From Mastigias papua (lineage: Eukaryota; Cnidaria; Scyphozoa; Rhizostomeae; Mastigiidae): a stretch of DNA of 64,000 nucleotides. Below the pieces are notes generated by a model, which worked only from the letters and a program-made list of their open reading frames with translations, was not told where the DNA came from and made no database searches. The first letter of the stretch is position 1. Each line of letters opens with the position of its first letter. Location of the stretch: NCBI GenBank assembly GCA_964019165.1, contig OZ025278.1, forward strand, positions 3,869,041-3,933,040, in the 5' to 3' direction. The position numbers and the translations under genes were made by a program. Of the stretch, positions 11,701 to 25,815 are shown piece after piece.

Positions 11701-13250
11701 GATTCCTGAGGGAAAAATTATTATTATGTAGGGCAATCAGAAACCTCATGTAATGCCGTGTAACTTGCCCGCTAGAAATATAGCGTAATGCAAGTGTGAA
11801 CGCAAATGCTTGATTATAAGCAGCAAAAGGTAATAAAAAAATATAAGTTTAAAGGTGTAAAGAGCATTAAAAATAGCGCATCTTTAGCAATTAGTAACTT
11901 TCGCTTCAAATTGTTGGTAAGCTAGAGAGATCCAAGCATTTGGGTCGAGAACTGAATGACCATTATGGTCATATCAATTGCTAATCTACCCACTTTAACG
12001 GGCCTTTTAATGCCGGTCCTAAGTGACGTCAATAGCACCGATTCCGAGAAAAAGAACTAGTGTAAAAAGGGCCGATATCGAAGTGAATTAAATACAACCA
12101 GAAACTCCACTCACAACCAAAAGCAAACATCCAGCTATAAAAAAGAAATAAAACGCATTTTTTCACTAATTAACAGCCATTGGCCCAAATATGTTAGAAG
12201 AGTTTATTCGTACAAAACTTCATCTGGACTTTCATCAACGCAACAGTCGTTTCGTTACGATATGGATATTATGATTAGTCTTTATCATAGTTAGCAACAA
12301 GGCTTATAATTTTTCTCTTTTCTTGCTACTGACATACAATAAGTGCAAACAATTCAATGGGTTTTAATGTCGGTGATGAAAAAGCACCGAAACTTTTTCT
12401 CAACGGAATGATTCACCACCAAAATTTAATAACATCAAAATTTTTGGAGACTAAGAAAGCGCGATTTCTTTATTTTTCATTCAAAAATTTCAGTATTCAT
12501 TACAGAATTCATAGATAAACATTACTTAATTTACTCTGACGATTCAAAAACTTTCATTTTTCAACAGTTTAATAAGTTTGATCAAGGCAGCATTAATCAA
12601 CATGAAGTGCTATCATCATTATAATTATTACGATCGTCATTGTCACCCCCAAATTCCATCATTGATTATTACAACATCCTCATTTTCATCATTTAACTCC
12701 CAAAAAATTTCTTCCAAATGCAAAGCTTGACCTAAAGCAGGACTTCCAGATATATTGTAGTTTTAATCGATAACTTCCTTCAGTCGCTGAATAGAATCTC
12801 CTCCCGCTTTATGTGGAGCAAGAAAAACTGGAAGATAAAACTAGATCTCAGTGACTAAAATCTACGATTTAAGTTGAGTAAGTAAAAAGAGATTGTGGGC
12901 CAAGCATGAAGATAGTGTGGTTTTCAAAAAAGTGTTTAATTGTGAAACTGGAACAGAAATCAGATATAAAGTTTGACAACATCACAATCTTGCAGCTTCA
13001 AACAACTTTGCAACGATAACAGTGCTTTATGGGTATTCAGAAAACTGATGGATGGTAAAATAATGAAATCCAATATAAAGAAAGTTATAAACATAACCAT
13101 TACGAAAATTTTCATAAAATCTGTAGTACTAATCTTACAAAATTTGATTATAAGTTTAGTTCTGATGAAGATATTTATCGAAGCATCTACATTTAAGTGA
13201 AGTATATTTTTGATTTTGTCTCATATATACTTATATTTTATATACTATGC
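8750..13250. other. PaxA 5' flank, no exon recognised
   Basis: This 4.5-kb stretch must hold or precede the PaxA 5'UTR exon and promoter. I could not locate them. A block at 9425-9515 is repeated at 13700-13785. The rest is AT-rich unique-looking sequence. Confidence 0.5.
9425..9515. repeat. Dispersed repeat, copy 1
   Basis: Shares an approximately 85-bp block with 13700-13785: both read ATGG..TCGCAA.CTTTACC and then CCTATTCAACAGAAG and CAACTAAA/CTAACTAAA. The family is unidentified. Confidence 0.7.
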
Positions 13251-13268
13251 GAATGCGGCTGTGAGTCA

Positions 13269-13368
<100 letters not shown>

Positions 13369-13481
13369 AAAGCTAAAGTCATCACAAAGAAATCTTTTAG
13401 AATAATAAATAGAAGTCAAGAAAAAACTTCCACTTTCAAAACGCTTCGACTTGCGTATTTATCAGTTATATACTGTATATA

Positions 13482-13483
<2 letters not shown>

Positions 13484-13578
<95 letters not shown>
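13484..13578. repeat. (GT)n microsatellite
   Basis: Perfect GT run, about 47 units. Poly-Cys-Val and poly-Thr-His frames here are artefacts. Confidence 0.98.
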
Positions 13579-13579
<1 letters not shown>

Positions 13580-13699
13580 TTTGTATTGATGTATTTATGA
13601 ATGTCTGTATGCATATGAAAGAATATAGGATTGTTAACAGTACGCATCCAACGCGCTTTTGGCCAGGTCTTGGCTCGCAAAAACTAAGTACGTATGATG

Positions 13700-13785
13700 G
13701 CTGTCGCAAGCTTTACCTAACTTTAATCATTCTCATCCTTCCTATTCAACAGAAGGACCAGTCTACCACTCCTAACTAAACGTTA
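13700..13785. repeat. Dispersed repeat, copy 2
   Basis: Partner of 9425-9515 in the same orientation. It lies shortly after the (GT)n run, which may be part of the same element. Confidence 0.7.
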
Positions 13786-14593
13786 AAAGTCGGAAACTAA
13801 GTACGTATGATCTTTATCATAACTAATCAAACACCAATCAAGCTAAAGAGTTGCTTGTTTTCAAAGTGAAGATATACAGAACGGTTGATCATTGAAACTG
13901 TTTGTGACTTAAAGCAAGTACTGCAAATTAACAGACAAACGAATTGCAGCTTTAACCAGCATGCCTAACCAAATTCATGCGCGCAATCAAATGTAGCCAA
14001 TTTACTTTAGACCGCGCGTTATCTGCACACTTCCCGCGACTCATAACATAAGATCAATAGGTCAGTAGATCACGTTAATAACCAACCTGTCAATTTACGA
14101 AAATATGCGATAGATAGTCCAATGATTGTTTTCACTAGAAAGTGATACCCAGACCTAGTTATATGGCTGACAATGGTGTAATTCTGTCTTTTGACTAACA
14201 GCCAAGTTTCTAGTAAAATCACACCAGAAATTTAAAGGAAGATTTGGTAATGGCTGTAAACGTCACGGACATTTATTAAAAGAAAACAGACAAAAGCCCT
14301 TGTTGGGGATTTCAAATATTTTCCTTGTTCTGCTGAGTCAGAATGAGAATATCTGCAAAGATTCAAAGGTGACAAAAATAGAAGCTGGAACTCGTTGCTT
14401 GAGTGAATGTATAATATATCATGTGATGAAAAGTGTGACCGATGTTTATTGTCATACGCGAGATCCTACATGAAAATAGACTGAACAGAGCCGATAGCAG
14501 AATATCAAAAAGACACTTGATTATCTCTAATTACTGGGTGAAATAAAGCTTTGAATCATTAAGTTGCCAATAGTAGTTAAAAGATATTTCAAT

Positions 14594-14953
14594 GATATTT
14601 TCAAAGAAATGTTTAATGTTTTCAGTGACATTGCCAATGATATTTTCAATGATGATATTTCAAATGATATTTTCAAAGAAATGTTTAATGTTTTCAGTGA
14701 CATTGCCAATGATATTTTCAATGATGATATTTCAAATGATATTTTCAAAGAAATGTTTAATGTTTTCAGTGACATTGCCAATGATATTTTCAATGATGAT
14801 ATTTCAAATGATATTTTCAAAGAAATGTTTAATGTTTTCAGTGACATTGCCAATGATATTTTCAATGATGATATTTCAAATGATATTTTCAAAGAAATGT
14901 TTAATGTTTTCAGTGACATTACCAATGATATTTTCAATAATGATAGCTTGAAT
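14594..14953. repeat. 72-bp tandem array, five units
   Basis: Units start at 14594, 14666, 14738, 14810 and 14882. They are almost identical; only the last one or two differ. Each unit holds sub-repeats of AATGATATTTTCAA. Because 72 is a multiple of 3 and the unit has no stop, both strands stay open as repeats of 24 residues (DIFKEMFNVFSDIANDIFND on plus). Diverged copies of the sub-repeat continue to about 15160. No start context, splice site or family supports a protein. Confidence 0.93.
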
Positions 14954-15170
14954 GATGTTTCAAAAGATTTTTAAGGATATTTTCAATGATACTAGACAAT
15001 AACGTTTTAACAGAAAGGTTCAATAATATTTCCAAAGAAGTTTTCCAAAATATTTTCAAAGGCATTGCCAAGTACATTTTCAATAATACTGTCAATAATC
15101 TATTCCATGCAATTTTCAATTATATTCTCAATGCTAATTTCAATGATATTTTCAAAGATGCTATCATACG
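14954..15170. repeat. Decayed continuation of the AATGATATTTTCAA array
   Basis: The core recurs with substitutions (for example AATAATATTTCCAAAG, AAAATATTTTCAAAG, AATGATATTTTCAAAG), so the array once extended further and only its 5' part was homogenised recently. Confidence 0.75.
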
Positions 15171-15474
15171 CAATTGGTATAGCCGACTTCACTTTGCTAT
15201 AGAAATTTTAAAAGGGCAACTTGGTCACCCTGGTCAAGTTGCCGGAATCTTAGCTTCAAAATCTCAGGGAATCTTAGCCAAACAGTTAAATGATGCAAAG
15301 TGCTCTCATTTGAGCAATTCCATGTGTTGACGTGGGTAATGTAGAATACTATTTCATGGAGTAGAACGTATCTAATGGTGTCAAGTCACGTCATGTCCTG
15401 AAGGTCAATGTAAGGCAAAGTCAGGTAACATAATGCCAAATAATGCTAAGCATGGCTTTAAAAGGAGCCTAGCA

Positions 15475-16590
15475 CAAGGGCTAGTTCTAATGTCCCTTAA
15501 TTTTGGACCTCTTTTGAACACATTTTAGTGCCAAAAGTTCCTAAGCTTTAACAGCACAATTAGTCCCATAGGAATTGTAAGTGCTCAGTGTTAAGAAAGG
15601 GCACTATGTGCATTGGAAGTTTCAACGGAAAACAGCCCATGAACCATTTGCTACAAGAATACGTAAAACTCAGGTGAGAATTAGACCTCGTAATTCTCCA
15701 CTGTTTGCAGTGATAAAGAAAAGTCGAAATTGAGGAGTTCCTTAAAAATTTTATAGTTAGTAGTAAACGTGCCTTCCATTGTTTACTTTCTACATGTATT
15801 TGCCTTATACAGCTGTTCCTTACAAAAAAAGCGTGTGTACAGACAACCATTGCTTCTTGTCATCTTTAGCTATACGGCCCTATAAGTTAGGTTGGCAACA
15901 ACAAATGCTCTTTCGTGCACTAATCCTCTCGTGTCACGTGAGGTTTGATCTGCATTTGGCTACATATATCCATTCACTTCTCAGCAACTTTGCAACATTT
16001 CATATTCTGAATAGATTTCTGGATGAAAAGACTACTCTTACCATGCATAAAAGAGTTTCGCACGGAATACTGATATGCTGATTGTGCAAGTCAAGGTTCC
16101 TCTTGCTCATAATGTCACAATGGTTATTTCATACCAGTATTAAGGTATTAAGGTATGCTATGTGCCATCGCAAATGTAACCCGGCAATACAAGCCGGTGC
16201 ACATCAATCGAACACATGTCACAAACATAATGCCATGTTTTTCATTGGAACATTTTTATAAGGAACCGCTTTTAAAGACGCCTACACATATATGGCGAAA
16301 AGGTGTAAGGAACTTGTACTAAGGATGGTTTACTGCAGCAAATAATGGAGATTAAAGAAGACAAACGAGAATAAATCGTGCGTACCCCTTCAAGTAAATG
16401 GTTCATATGCGGGTTTCCGTTGAAATGTGCAATATTCACAGTGCACCTGTCTTAACATTGAGCAGTTATACTGCCTATGGCATGAAATGTGCATTTAATT
16501 TTCAGAAACTATATGGGAACTTTTAGGACTAAAATGAGGTGAAAAGAGGCCCAGAAATAAAACCGCTTAGAACTAGGGCTTGTGCTAGGT
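15475..16590. mobile_element. 1.1-kb element with about 190-bp inverted ends
   Basis: The left arm (15475-15660) and the reverse complement of the right arm (16390-16590) match over about 190 bp. Both read CCTAGCACAAG, then GGCCTCTTTT/GGACCTCTTTT, TTTTAGT.C.AAAAGTTCC, and end TTTCAACGGAAA and TGAACCATTT. No transposase is visible inside. A third, single-armed relative is at 60715-61050. Superfamily unknown. Confidence 0.7.
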
Positions 16591-16599
16591 TCATTATGA

Positions 16600-19500
16600 A
16601 ATAAAAAACTTGTATCCCGCAATACAACCAAAAGAGTACCTTAAAAACACTGCGCAGTGTAGTACATCGCACTAAAGCTCAATCGACCTATACAGTGACG
16701 TACAAGCTTATAAAGAAAATGGCCTAAATTCAACTGTTACCTGATAGGATAAGAAATTCATTGATAATGATCATTATCAGCAATGTTTTTTTAACTTATA
16801 TTGTTATCAACGAATTGCAATGTAACTCTCAAGTTACGAAAGCAATTTTATGTAAAAAAACAGGTCGTTGAACTCAATGAAACTTTTGAGAGCAGAAATC
16901 GCCACTTTGATAAAGAAGCATATATGTAGGAAACACTGAAGACTCAACTTTGACAGTCTATCTTGATATTACCAGCTATCAAGAAACTAGAGTACGTTAC
17001 TTTATACGTACATCAAGACCATAAGGCAAACAATATTATAGCCACTGACAAAAACCTCCCAAATGGGCAAAAGTTGTAAGCAGGCCGACTTCTCTGTGTT
17101 GGGTGTAGAAACACAGAGTCACCATACTTCTATAAAATTCAGAAAGCAAAGACGAACAGTGTAGTGTGATTCTGATGGAATGACTATTAGCCGTATAACT
17201 CCAGCTCATTCTCAATTATCGACCATATTTTGGTGACACTTATCTAAGATATGTTGTATGAACAGTTGCTCCTAGTTTTTGACAATAAAAGCTATTTTCT
17301 GTCAATGTCTGCTGGTGCTAGTACAAGTATCAAGAAAATGTCACTACAAATTAATTTAGCCAAGCTCTATTCCAAGAGGATGGCGATAGATAACTCCAAA
17401 TTGTATTGATATAAAAGTAGGCCACGTGGTACAGCCGGAGTTTTACTATATATATCTGCATCACGTGACATGATCACTCTTTAGGGTTTACTTCTGTAGC
17501 AAGAGTCAATATCGATAACGTTCCAACACAGAAGCAAGTGAAACGAGATTATTATCCATCAAACTAACATTAATACGAAACAAACAAACTGTCTCGCTCA
17601 ACTTTTCTTGGTTCTTTTGTTTCACTTGCACTATCCTTAAAACTAGAAAGATTATTAGAATGCAAATGAAGATATGCAAAGAGCTTCTTCCTTGGGCTTC
17701 CTTCGTATGTCCTCCCATACTACAGTTATTAAGAAGTACCTAAATCAATATCGATCGTTCAAACAGGAATTTCGTTTGTGGTTCGTATACAAAGCGATGC
17801 GTTTCAACGCAGGTCATAGTTTATTTCCATAACAAAGCAATCAAGCAGGAAAAGAACACTATCACTCATATGACATACTGAACTGCGAGCTACTGTCACC
17901 AATATGTTCAATTCTACAGCAGAGTGCTAAGAAATGGCTACCGTAACAAACCCTGTAGCAAATGGTGGTGCTAGGACAGTTCGGATTCTTCGGCAATTCA
18001 CGCTCAGGTGCGAATGGAAGAAACTTTACAGATACACATCCGATTGATGGTATCATCATAGGTGAACAAATCAGACGAGGACAACACTAGAAATTTCATA
18101 TCGAAAACAATTCAAATTCTTGAGTATCGGAAACTTCAGTAAACCGTAAAGCCGAAAGGTGCTCGCAGAGACATATAATGAACGCAACTACACACTTCCT
18201 CTACAAAGCCTTGAGAGGAAGAAAGGACAGAGCAACTCTTTTGACATCTTCCTTTACCGTTCTATATGAAGGCTATTTGACTGAATCCATTTTACTTTGA
18301 TAGACAATTTTGAGTTATCATTGCTAAGCACCCTGAAATGGATTTCTGTAATACAAGTTGTAAAGACCCAGAATAAGAACGTTGATGGACGTATTTGCAA
18401 AATATTAAAACTATGTCCACGGCGTTTATTTTGGGGGAGATCTCAAACAATTCTTGAAAAACTCTTAATCACAATTTGTTCAATGTTGCACAGCGTTTTG
18501 CAATAATGGTGGCAAGACAAGTGCTAGCTTGGTCCCTTCAATATCTAGATAGCTGTTTTTGATAAATGATCGACAAGCGTAGTTCCCAAAAATTTCGTAA
18601 ATTGAAAAATTCGCGTAAAACTTACTGGAGTAAAATCAAAACCTCGTGAGGCATTCACATTTCGACATTATTTTTGTAGTTTCAATATGCAAGATGGATA
18701 AATACAAATGCCTTAAGTGATAAAATCAATTCCACGTCGCTGCTTTGGAATAACTAATTAACGTTATTTGAAAACACAATTATCAAAAGATAATGGTGAC
18801 ATAAGCCGCTTCCAAATTTTCCTGAAAATTCAGCAACCTGCCTCTAACTTTCACATAAACTAAGGCACGATAGTCGAAAAATGCGCCGCCCCGAAAGTAT
18901 TTAGTCGCAACTTACGAAATTACTACGTCGCAAACGCGTGGCAAAAGCAAGCATCGTAATCTAAGCTGTACTTACACACCGCTGTCGAAAATCCATTTGT
19001 CCAAAATTTCGCCAAGCAACACAAAAATCGGAAATTATTATATATTATTAAAGTTTTGAATATAAAAAGGCCTTACCGTCTAATTGAAATGAAATCTTTG
19101 ATCTTCAATCTTGTTGTGGGTTAGAGGGCAGTGTGCCACCGTGAACGAAAACGGGTTTGCTGATCTACTGGTGTCGGATACTCGTTGTTAGAAGGCGCTG
19201 CATAAGCGACTACTCTACAAGAATTTAGCTACCAGGGGGTAGATCAACCATAACAATTTAAAATTTCTACTATTGAGCCTCGTCAACACAGAGAGGCTCA
19301 GAGTCTGCTCACGTTACGCCAATTTGGGTCTTTGAACACCCAACAAAATGACGTTGTCGAATCAGGAAGGTTTGCATGATTCCTGCAGTCTAAATAACTA
19401 ATCTTGATTTTTACGATCTTGATCGCGCTATTTACGATGGATTGCTAATGGCACTTTTTCGCATGCTTCTCAACAAGATGGATTTACTGCACTCTTTTCT

Positions 19501-20660
19501 TCTTCTCTCTCCTTTCACATCTACTAGTGTTTGACTGATCAGAATATATGGAGATAACTTTCTGCATTCATAACCTAAGTTATCTGCTCAAAACAAAGGA
19601 AATCTCCGTTATCAATTCAAAAAGTAAATAAATGATGACCATATAAATGATGAAAAACAAAAGCCCTACAACCTAAAGTGAAGCATGACTAGTGAGGCAC
19701 ACTACTTTTCTTGCAACTGTCGCAGTGTTCCATAGAGGACAATCGGTTTCAACATACATCGAGTTCATCCTTTGAGATAAGCCGATTTCGTTGTAGTAAC
19801 GAAGGTACTAGGTGGAATGACCGATCCTACGTAAAAACCCATATGCTCTGGTACAAAACTAAGGTCTGAGAGGCTCAAGCTACTTCAAATCAGGATATAA
19901 ATCATACGAAATGGAATGACGATATTGGTGCTTTCACCAATACGAAACTCAAGGAAACCTGGAGAAAGCTGGATATATCACCATTGCTAATTAGAGGTCT
20001 AAAAGGTGCACAACCCACAAAAGTGCAATAAGAATACGACCAAAGTGACCGTTACATTTCGTAGCTACTAGCCGATGGAATAGAGCAACATACGGTGTTA
20101 CAATGCTTAATGGGAGTATGGAAATGAAGCACGCACTTTTTGGTACAACCCCCGTGCAAAGTTCAGGTTGGTCACGCATGAGTACCAAAGCTCAAAAGGG
20201 CACCCATGATTATTCATTTTTAATTGGGTGGCCGGGTGGCAAATGAGCACTTGATCAACCAATACGTATTCACTGGGCGTAATGAAGAACAAGCACTTAC
20301 ATATCCATCTCTGTATAGCTGCCGTCAAATTTGATTGGCTCTGCCAAAGTGAAATCAAGGTGTAGCGCAGCCAGTTAGGCCAAAATTAGGCACGTTCACT
20401 GATGTATCCTGGGTTAAGATAACCATGTTCAGAGGGGCTCATACAGAAAAAGTGGCCTGTATATGAAGGGGCTGTAGGCACATCATGCCTAAAGTTACCT
20501 TCTGATTGCTAATGAATTTATTTCCCTATAACAAAGCAGCAACCTTCTGTCGATGCAACAGTGGTGCCTGTGGCTCCGGGCTCTAAAACTTGAAAGTGAC
20601 TATGTTGTTGCTTAGTATATATGTACAACTGAACCCGTGCGTATCAATACACAAAATCCA
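16600..20660. other. Gene-poor, no feature recognised
   Basis: AT-rich sequence with short open frames only; no splice-supported exon or repeat family was recognised on either strand. Confidence 0.5.
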
Positions 20661-20669
20661 CAACCACCC

Positions 20670-21600
20670 TATGACAGTTCAAATCAAATCAAATCAAATC
20701 AAATAAAATAAAATCAAAATTTTTGTTATTGTATCAAAAATCTCTAGCGTATAAGCTAATTGAGAACACAACGGAAAGGTAAAGAAAATTAACTTAAAGC
20801 AAAATATAAGAAATTACAATCAATAAAATCTACAAAATAAATAAAATCATAATACAGTTTACAGTTTAGAAGGTCTTCCATGTCAGTTCTTCTTATCTTT
20901 CTTGTAAACTGGTGCAATATTGGGAATTCCTTAACTTTTCTCTCTCGTTTGCGCCACAAATATGAGTCAAAGTATCTTACTGAATTTTTGCCGTATTTTA
21001 CTATCTCAAAGGGGTGATAGAGTTACTGTTTCTTAATGCGTAAGGAGTTCTCTTTAGTGTAAACATTTCTGTTATATGCTGCGGCGCAAGACTACGTTTA
21101 ACTTTGTATATTAATATGGCAATGTCATGCAGTCGTCTGTTCTGGAGAGATAGCAGATTTGCTTTGGTTAGGAGTTGTGTATATGGTGTGGATTTGCCAC
21201 AGTAAAAAAGCTCTTAGGGCTTTAGTTGGAAGTCTCTCCATCTTTCTTTTGTCAGCTACTCTGCAGAAATGTCAGACTGTACTCTGCAGTATGTCAAGTG
21301 AGGGATAATCGCTATCTTGCAGATTGTTAGTTTTGCACTGTTGGACATCAGGTTGCGAAATCTAGATAATACCCTTATTTTCTGACTCACTCTCCTGCTC
21401 AAGTAGCTGATGTGAGTGCCAAATGTTAGCTCATCGTCCACTTCAACTCCGAGCAGCTTGAGGCACTATGTTTTCTCGGATTCATTGCTCTCGTCAGCCA
21501 TGACTTTTATCGATGAATTTGCAGAGATTACACGTTATGGTACATTTGTATACCTCATAGTGGATACGACAGTGTTGGCTACTCTTGCAATAGTCAAGGC
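20670..21600 (-). mobile_element. LINE 3' fragment (reverse-transcriptase C-terminus), decayed
   Basis: On the minus strand the reading is LKLLGVEVDDELTFGTHISY, then RVSQKIRVLSRFRNLMSNS and IIPHLTYC, and later ANLLSLQNRRLHDIAILIYK and SLAPQHITEMF. These are the thumb and C-terminal region of CR1/L2-type non-LTR reverse transcriptases, with several frameshifts and stops. The minus-strand 3' end is a short TTGAT/TTTAT repeat tail (plus strand AAATC repeats at 20685-20715). It is a dead copy. The wording resembles LINEs I recall from corals and anemones. Confidence 0.85.
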
Positions 21601-21619
21601 CTAGCAATCAGCAAGAGTA

Positions 21620-22600
21620 GATTTAATGCTTTCAAGCAATGTCGCAATTCATACCACTTTCCTTCTCAAATATTCAATTCATATAAGACCGTCAAAAAGT
21701 AACGGGCTCGAGAAGTGTGCGACCTACAACTCATTTTTTATCCAAGGGAGTGGCTAGAAATAGGGAACGTTCTGTTCTATCGGAATGCACGGGTGCATGC
21801 AACTTGAAAGCCAAAAGCCGCTGAGTTTGGTCGTACACAAGACAGTAATTTAATAATCAAACAAAACTTGGTTTGCATAACAAATGAAAAAAACGGTCAT
21901 TCAATAAATATGCAAATCAAAAGATGGACAAAGAAATGATACCTTCCTAACCTAGTCATCTAGCTAGCAACAAAGATCGGTAACAATTTAATTAAAAAAA
22001 TTCGTCAGTTTTTTGAAAAGAATCGGACTATTGAAAGTCAGATCACCTTTTCATACTTCGCAGAAAAAGCTTATTCTCTTTCTGAGACAAAGCAAGAGCA
22101 ACATCTATACGAAGGATTCCCAAATAATTCGGCATCTTGCACTTATGCATGAATAGGGTTATGGGGATTCAAAAATATAATCATCCCCCTTCCCAATACA
22201 TATTGCATTCTAATGCATCCTGCAATCTACACTAGACTATTAATGTCTTTACGTACTTATATATCCAACGAACTTTTTCGCACTTTCGTGTAGCAGTGAG
22301 GCTCTTCAGTAAATGAAGTTTAGGTGCCTATGTTTCTATCTATATTTATATGCTGGTTTGCGTGCACAAAGGTTGGGTGCTATGTATCTATCCTCAGGTA
22401 TCATACGCACATAACTGCAAGCATAAACCCCAATGCATCTATCAGTACCTATCTATTAGAAAAAGTAGGTATCATATACACATATACATATAAATAATTG
22501 AATCAGAGACGCATCACTGCAGCATATAAATGCAAATAACAGAAAAGGTCAAAAGTATACTTTACTGTATTATAGACTTTTCGATTTAATATCTTTATCA
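21620..22600. other. Intergenic, nothing recognised
   Basis: No exon, RNA gene or repeat family could be supported in this stretch. Confidence 0.45.
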
Positions 22601-22603
22601 GCA

Positions 22604-22743
<140 letters not shown>

Positions 22744-22745
22744 TA

Positions 22746-23119
<374 letters not shown>

Positions 23120-23169
23120 ACTGAACGCCCCAATTTGCACCGAAAAATGAGAAATAGTGTATTTGCGAC

Positions 23170-23293
23170 TTTGTATGTAATTTATATATATATATACTAT
23201 GCGTATGCAGCTTTGATTCAGATATATTTACAAATATACATATATGTATACATAGATACATACATACATATATACATGTGTGCGTGTGTGTGT

Positions 23294-23345
<52 letters not shown>

Positions 23346-23395
23346 CACACATATTTATATACACACACAAACACACACATATATACACACTTTAT
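23170..23395. repeat. Mixed TA / CA / TACA simple repeats
   Basis: A patchwork of TA, TACATA, TGTG and ACACAC runs after the inverted repeat. Frames through it are artefacts. Confidence 0.85.
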
Positions 23396-24725
23396 ATATC
23401 CATGTTCTTAAGGAATGGAATTTGCAATCAGCATATTCTTTGAAAGTAAAATACAAGTTTTTCGGAATTTCAATAAGCTGCTCTGTCATGCATGAAAGAA
23501 TTTAATGAACTTCACTGGTTATTAGCCCTAATTTACGCATTTCTAGGGATTATTCACTGAAATTAAATGCGAGACCCAAAACCGGTCACCAATTATCTAT
23601 GGCTAAGCCAGGTTAAAGATCAGTGAGTTGATTAACAAATTCACTGACCCACTCTAACTATCAAAATTTCACGTCTCTACAGACCGGTAAGTATCTAGAG
23701 CCACAGAGATTGGCTGTAGAGCATAACTATCCCAATATAGTGAAAACTACAAGAACGATGCATTAGACTTTCCAGATGGGAATGCTCAAATCGATTATCA
23801 TTTTTAAGGTAGCAGGGTGCATTACAAAAGGATGTCGCTCCAACCAGTAAACAACTGCTTCGTAGGAAAGCATAAAAACATGTTGTCTTGCTAGGAAATC
23901 ATTGAAAAAAGTCTGTATTCGGTCGCATTCAGAACGTGTGCACAGGGTCAGGAGAAGTTCAGTCCCAGCCAAGGATGCTAAGTTGCCATGTTTTCGTAAA
24001 AACTCAACAAATCAGAAAATCAGAAATAAATTCAGAAACGCATTTAACAATGCACTTTAGATTGAGAGTGGCGAGTTCTTAAAGATTATCGTTCTGATTA
24101 TTGAAAGTTCGACAATTGATGAGCGAATATGCAATGTCTTCCTTAAACAATGGAGAAGCACTTGCCTATAATTGCATGTTTACTTAAACCTATAGGACGC
24201 TTTCTTGCACACAATAACTTATCAGTAGTCCCTCTTGCTCTGTTTGTTGGTGAGAATATCTTCCAAACTAACAACCAGGCCCTTGATGTATCATATTTCT
24301 CGGGATCTACTCAGCGGACCTTTCATCTTGCGACTATTTCCCATCCCTTATGTTTTCGTTCCTTGGAAATCAGTGGCGGTGTTCAGGGAGGGCCAGAACC
24401 CAATCGTCCCCTTCTTCTGAAGTATAATACTAGTTGACAATGTGGCTGATTGTGGAATGTAGTGGAAGGGACATAGGAACTAATACATGGATAGCCAGCA
24501 AATCTATTTTACAAACGTAGACAAGTAGAAAATGTTAACCCTCCCCCTTCCCCTAAAGATTTGCAAAAGTCCCTTAATGATGGACATTTTCAACACATAC
24601 GTTTTGTTACAAATTTCAAAACTGAAACAAACAAGAACTATAGAGAATACATATTGAGATTGAAACAGCTTGATTTGGATCATAAGATCTTTCCTTTTTT
24701 CAAGTAGTTGGAAATTCAATTACAC
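23396..24725. other. Intergenic, possible transposon scrap
   Basis: Around 24365-24420 the text CAGTGGCGGTGTTCAGGG followed by GGCCAGAACCC looks like a transposon end, but no second end was found. Nothing else was recognised. Confidence 0.35.
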
Positions 24726-24739
24726 TTCATGATAGATAA

Positions 24740-25015
24740 CTAAGGTAACGGTAAAGGTGAGTCCCATGCACGATTCCGTACGTTGGGGGAGTGCCCGTTA
24801 GAGTGACACTTATCCTGAGCCGCCGGCATAGTGAGGTAGGGTGGCCAGTTCCTTTCCTCGCCGCCTTTAACTTCCCCAGTGTTGCCACCAGGTACCCATT
24901 TGCTGCTGGGTGAACAGTTACCGAGCGTCCCAACTATGATCCGAGGGTTCGGCTCGAACCATCGATGTTTCGCACAGCAGTCAAGTGCTCTAACCACTTG
25001 GCCACTCGCCCATTG
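24740..25015 (-). mobile_element. tRNA-derived SINE, about 275 bp
   Basis: Minus-strand head reads GGGCGAGTGGCCAAGTGGTT then AGAGCAC, a Pol III A box in tRNA context. About 35 bp on is a B box, GGTTCGAGCC. The roughly 200-bp GC-richer body (GGCGGCGAGGAAAGGAACTG, CCGGCGGCTCAGGATAAG) ends near CTTTACCGTTACCTTAG. Base composition is clearly higher in GC than the flanks. No functional tRNA: the tRNA part lacks a closing acceptor stem. Confidence 0.85.
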
Positions 25016-25736
25016 ATACATAACTACTCCACTGGAAAAGTAAGCAGAAGTAACGCAAAGATCTCTAAGTCCTGATGTCAATGCAAATAAGTAATCTTCT
25101 GGATTTTCCGAAGAAAAGCTCCGCAGATATGCTCATTTTCCGTAAAACTGAGCGATTTCATAAGTTTATGATGAGTTGGATCTGACGAAGAATGGCCAGG
25201 AAAGCCTTATGGAAAAGCAATGAAGCGTTAAAATTGCAAAACATTCTACATTTTACGTTTTCGAATGCAAAGTTTAGATGAAACCAAACAAAATTAGAAA
25301 ATTGTACCTCATAATTAACCTTTATATGTTTGATTTGTATCTATGTCTCTGCAGCTTCTGAGCCAAGAAATGACAGATATCTAAAATGAATTATACAATA
25401 TTTCAGAATTATTTAATTTCACTAACTAGTTATCACATGATGGGTTTAGGAGAACACAAGGGATTTCAGCAGATAAATACAAAAAGAACAATCATAATAC
25501 ATTTGAAGTAAGAATACTTAATTTGAAAATGTTAACAAACGGTGTAATTTCAACGGCAAAAATGAAATGAATCATAAAATATAACAGAAAACAACACGAA
25601 AATGACAAAATGAAATACTATGCATCATGAAATACAATATAATACAACATAACTGAAAAAAATATATACTATGGGGTAAAATGACATCATATAATGCAAA
25701 ACAATATATTAAAATGTAATATAACATGATGCACAG

Positions 25737-25815
25737 TAATATAATATAATATAATATAGTATAATATAATATAATATAATATAATATAATATAATATAAT
25801 ATAATATAATATAAG
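25737..25815. repeat. Pentanucleotide repeat (ATAAT)n
   Basis: About 15 units of ATAAT/TATAA, preceded by looser ATAAAA/TATAAT-rich sequence from 25600. Confidence 0.95.

Noticed and set aside
13416..13779. Poly-Thr-His and poly-Cys-Val frames
   Set aside because: Translation of the (GT)n microsatellite.
14527..14974. 136-aa repeat proteins on both strands
   Set aside because: Produced by the stop-free 72-bp tandem unit; no other evidence for translation.
15475..16590. Two 96-100 codon frames (15560-15850, 15779-16081) as genes
   Set aside because: They lie inside the inverted-end repeat element and match no family.
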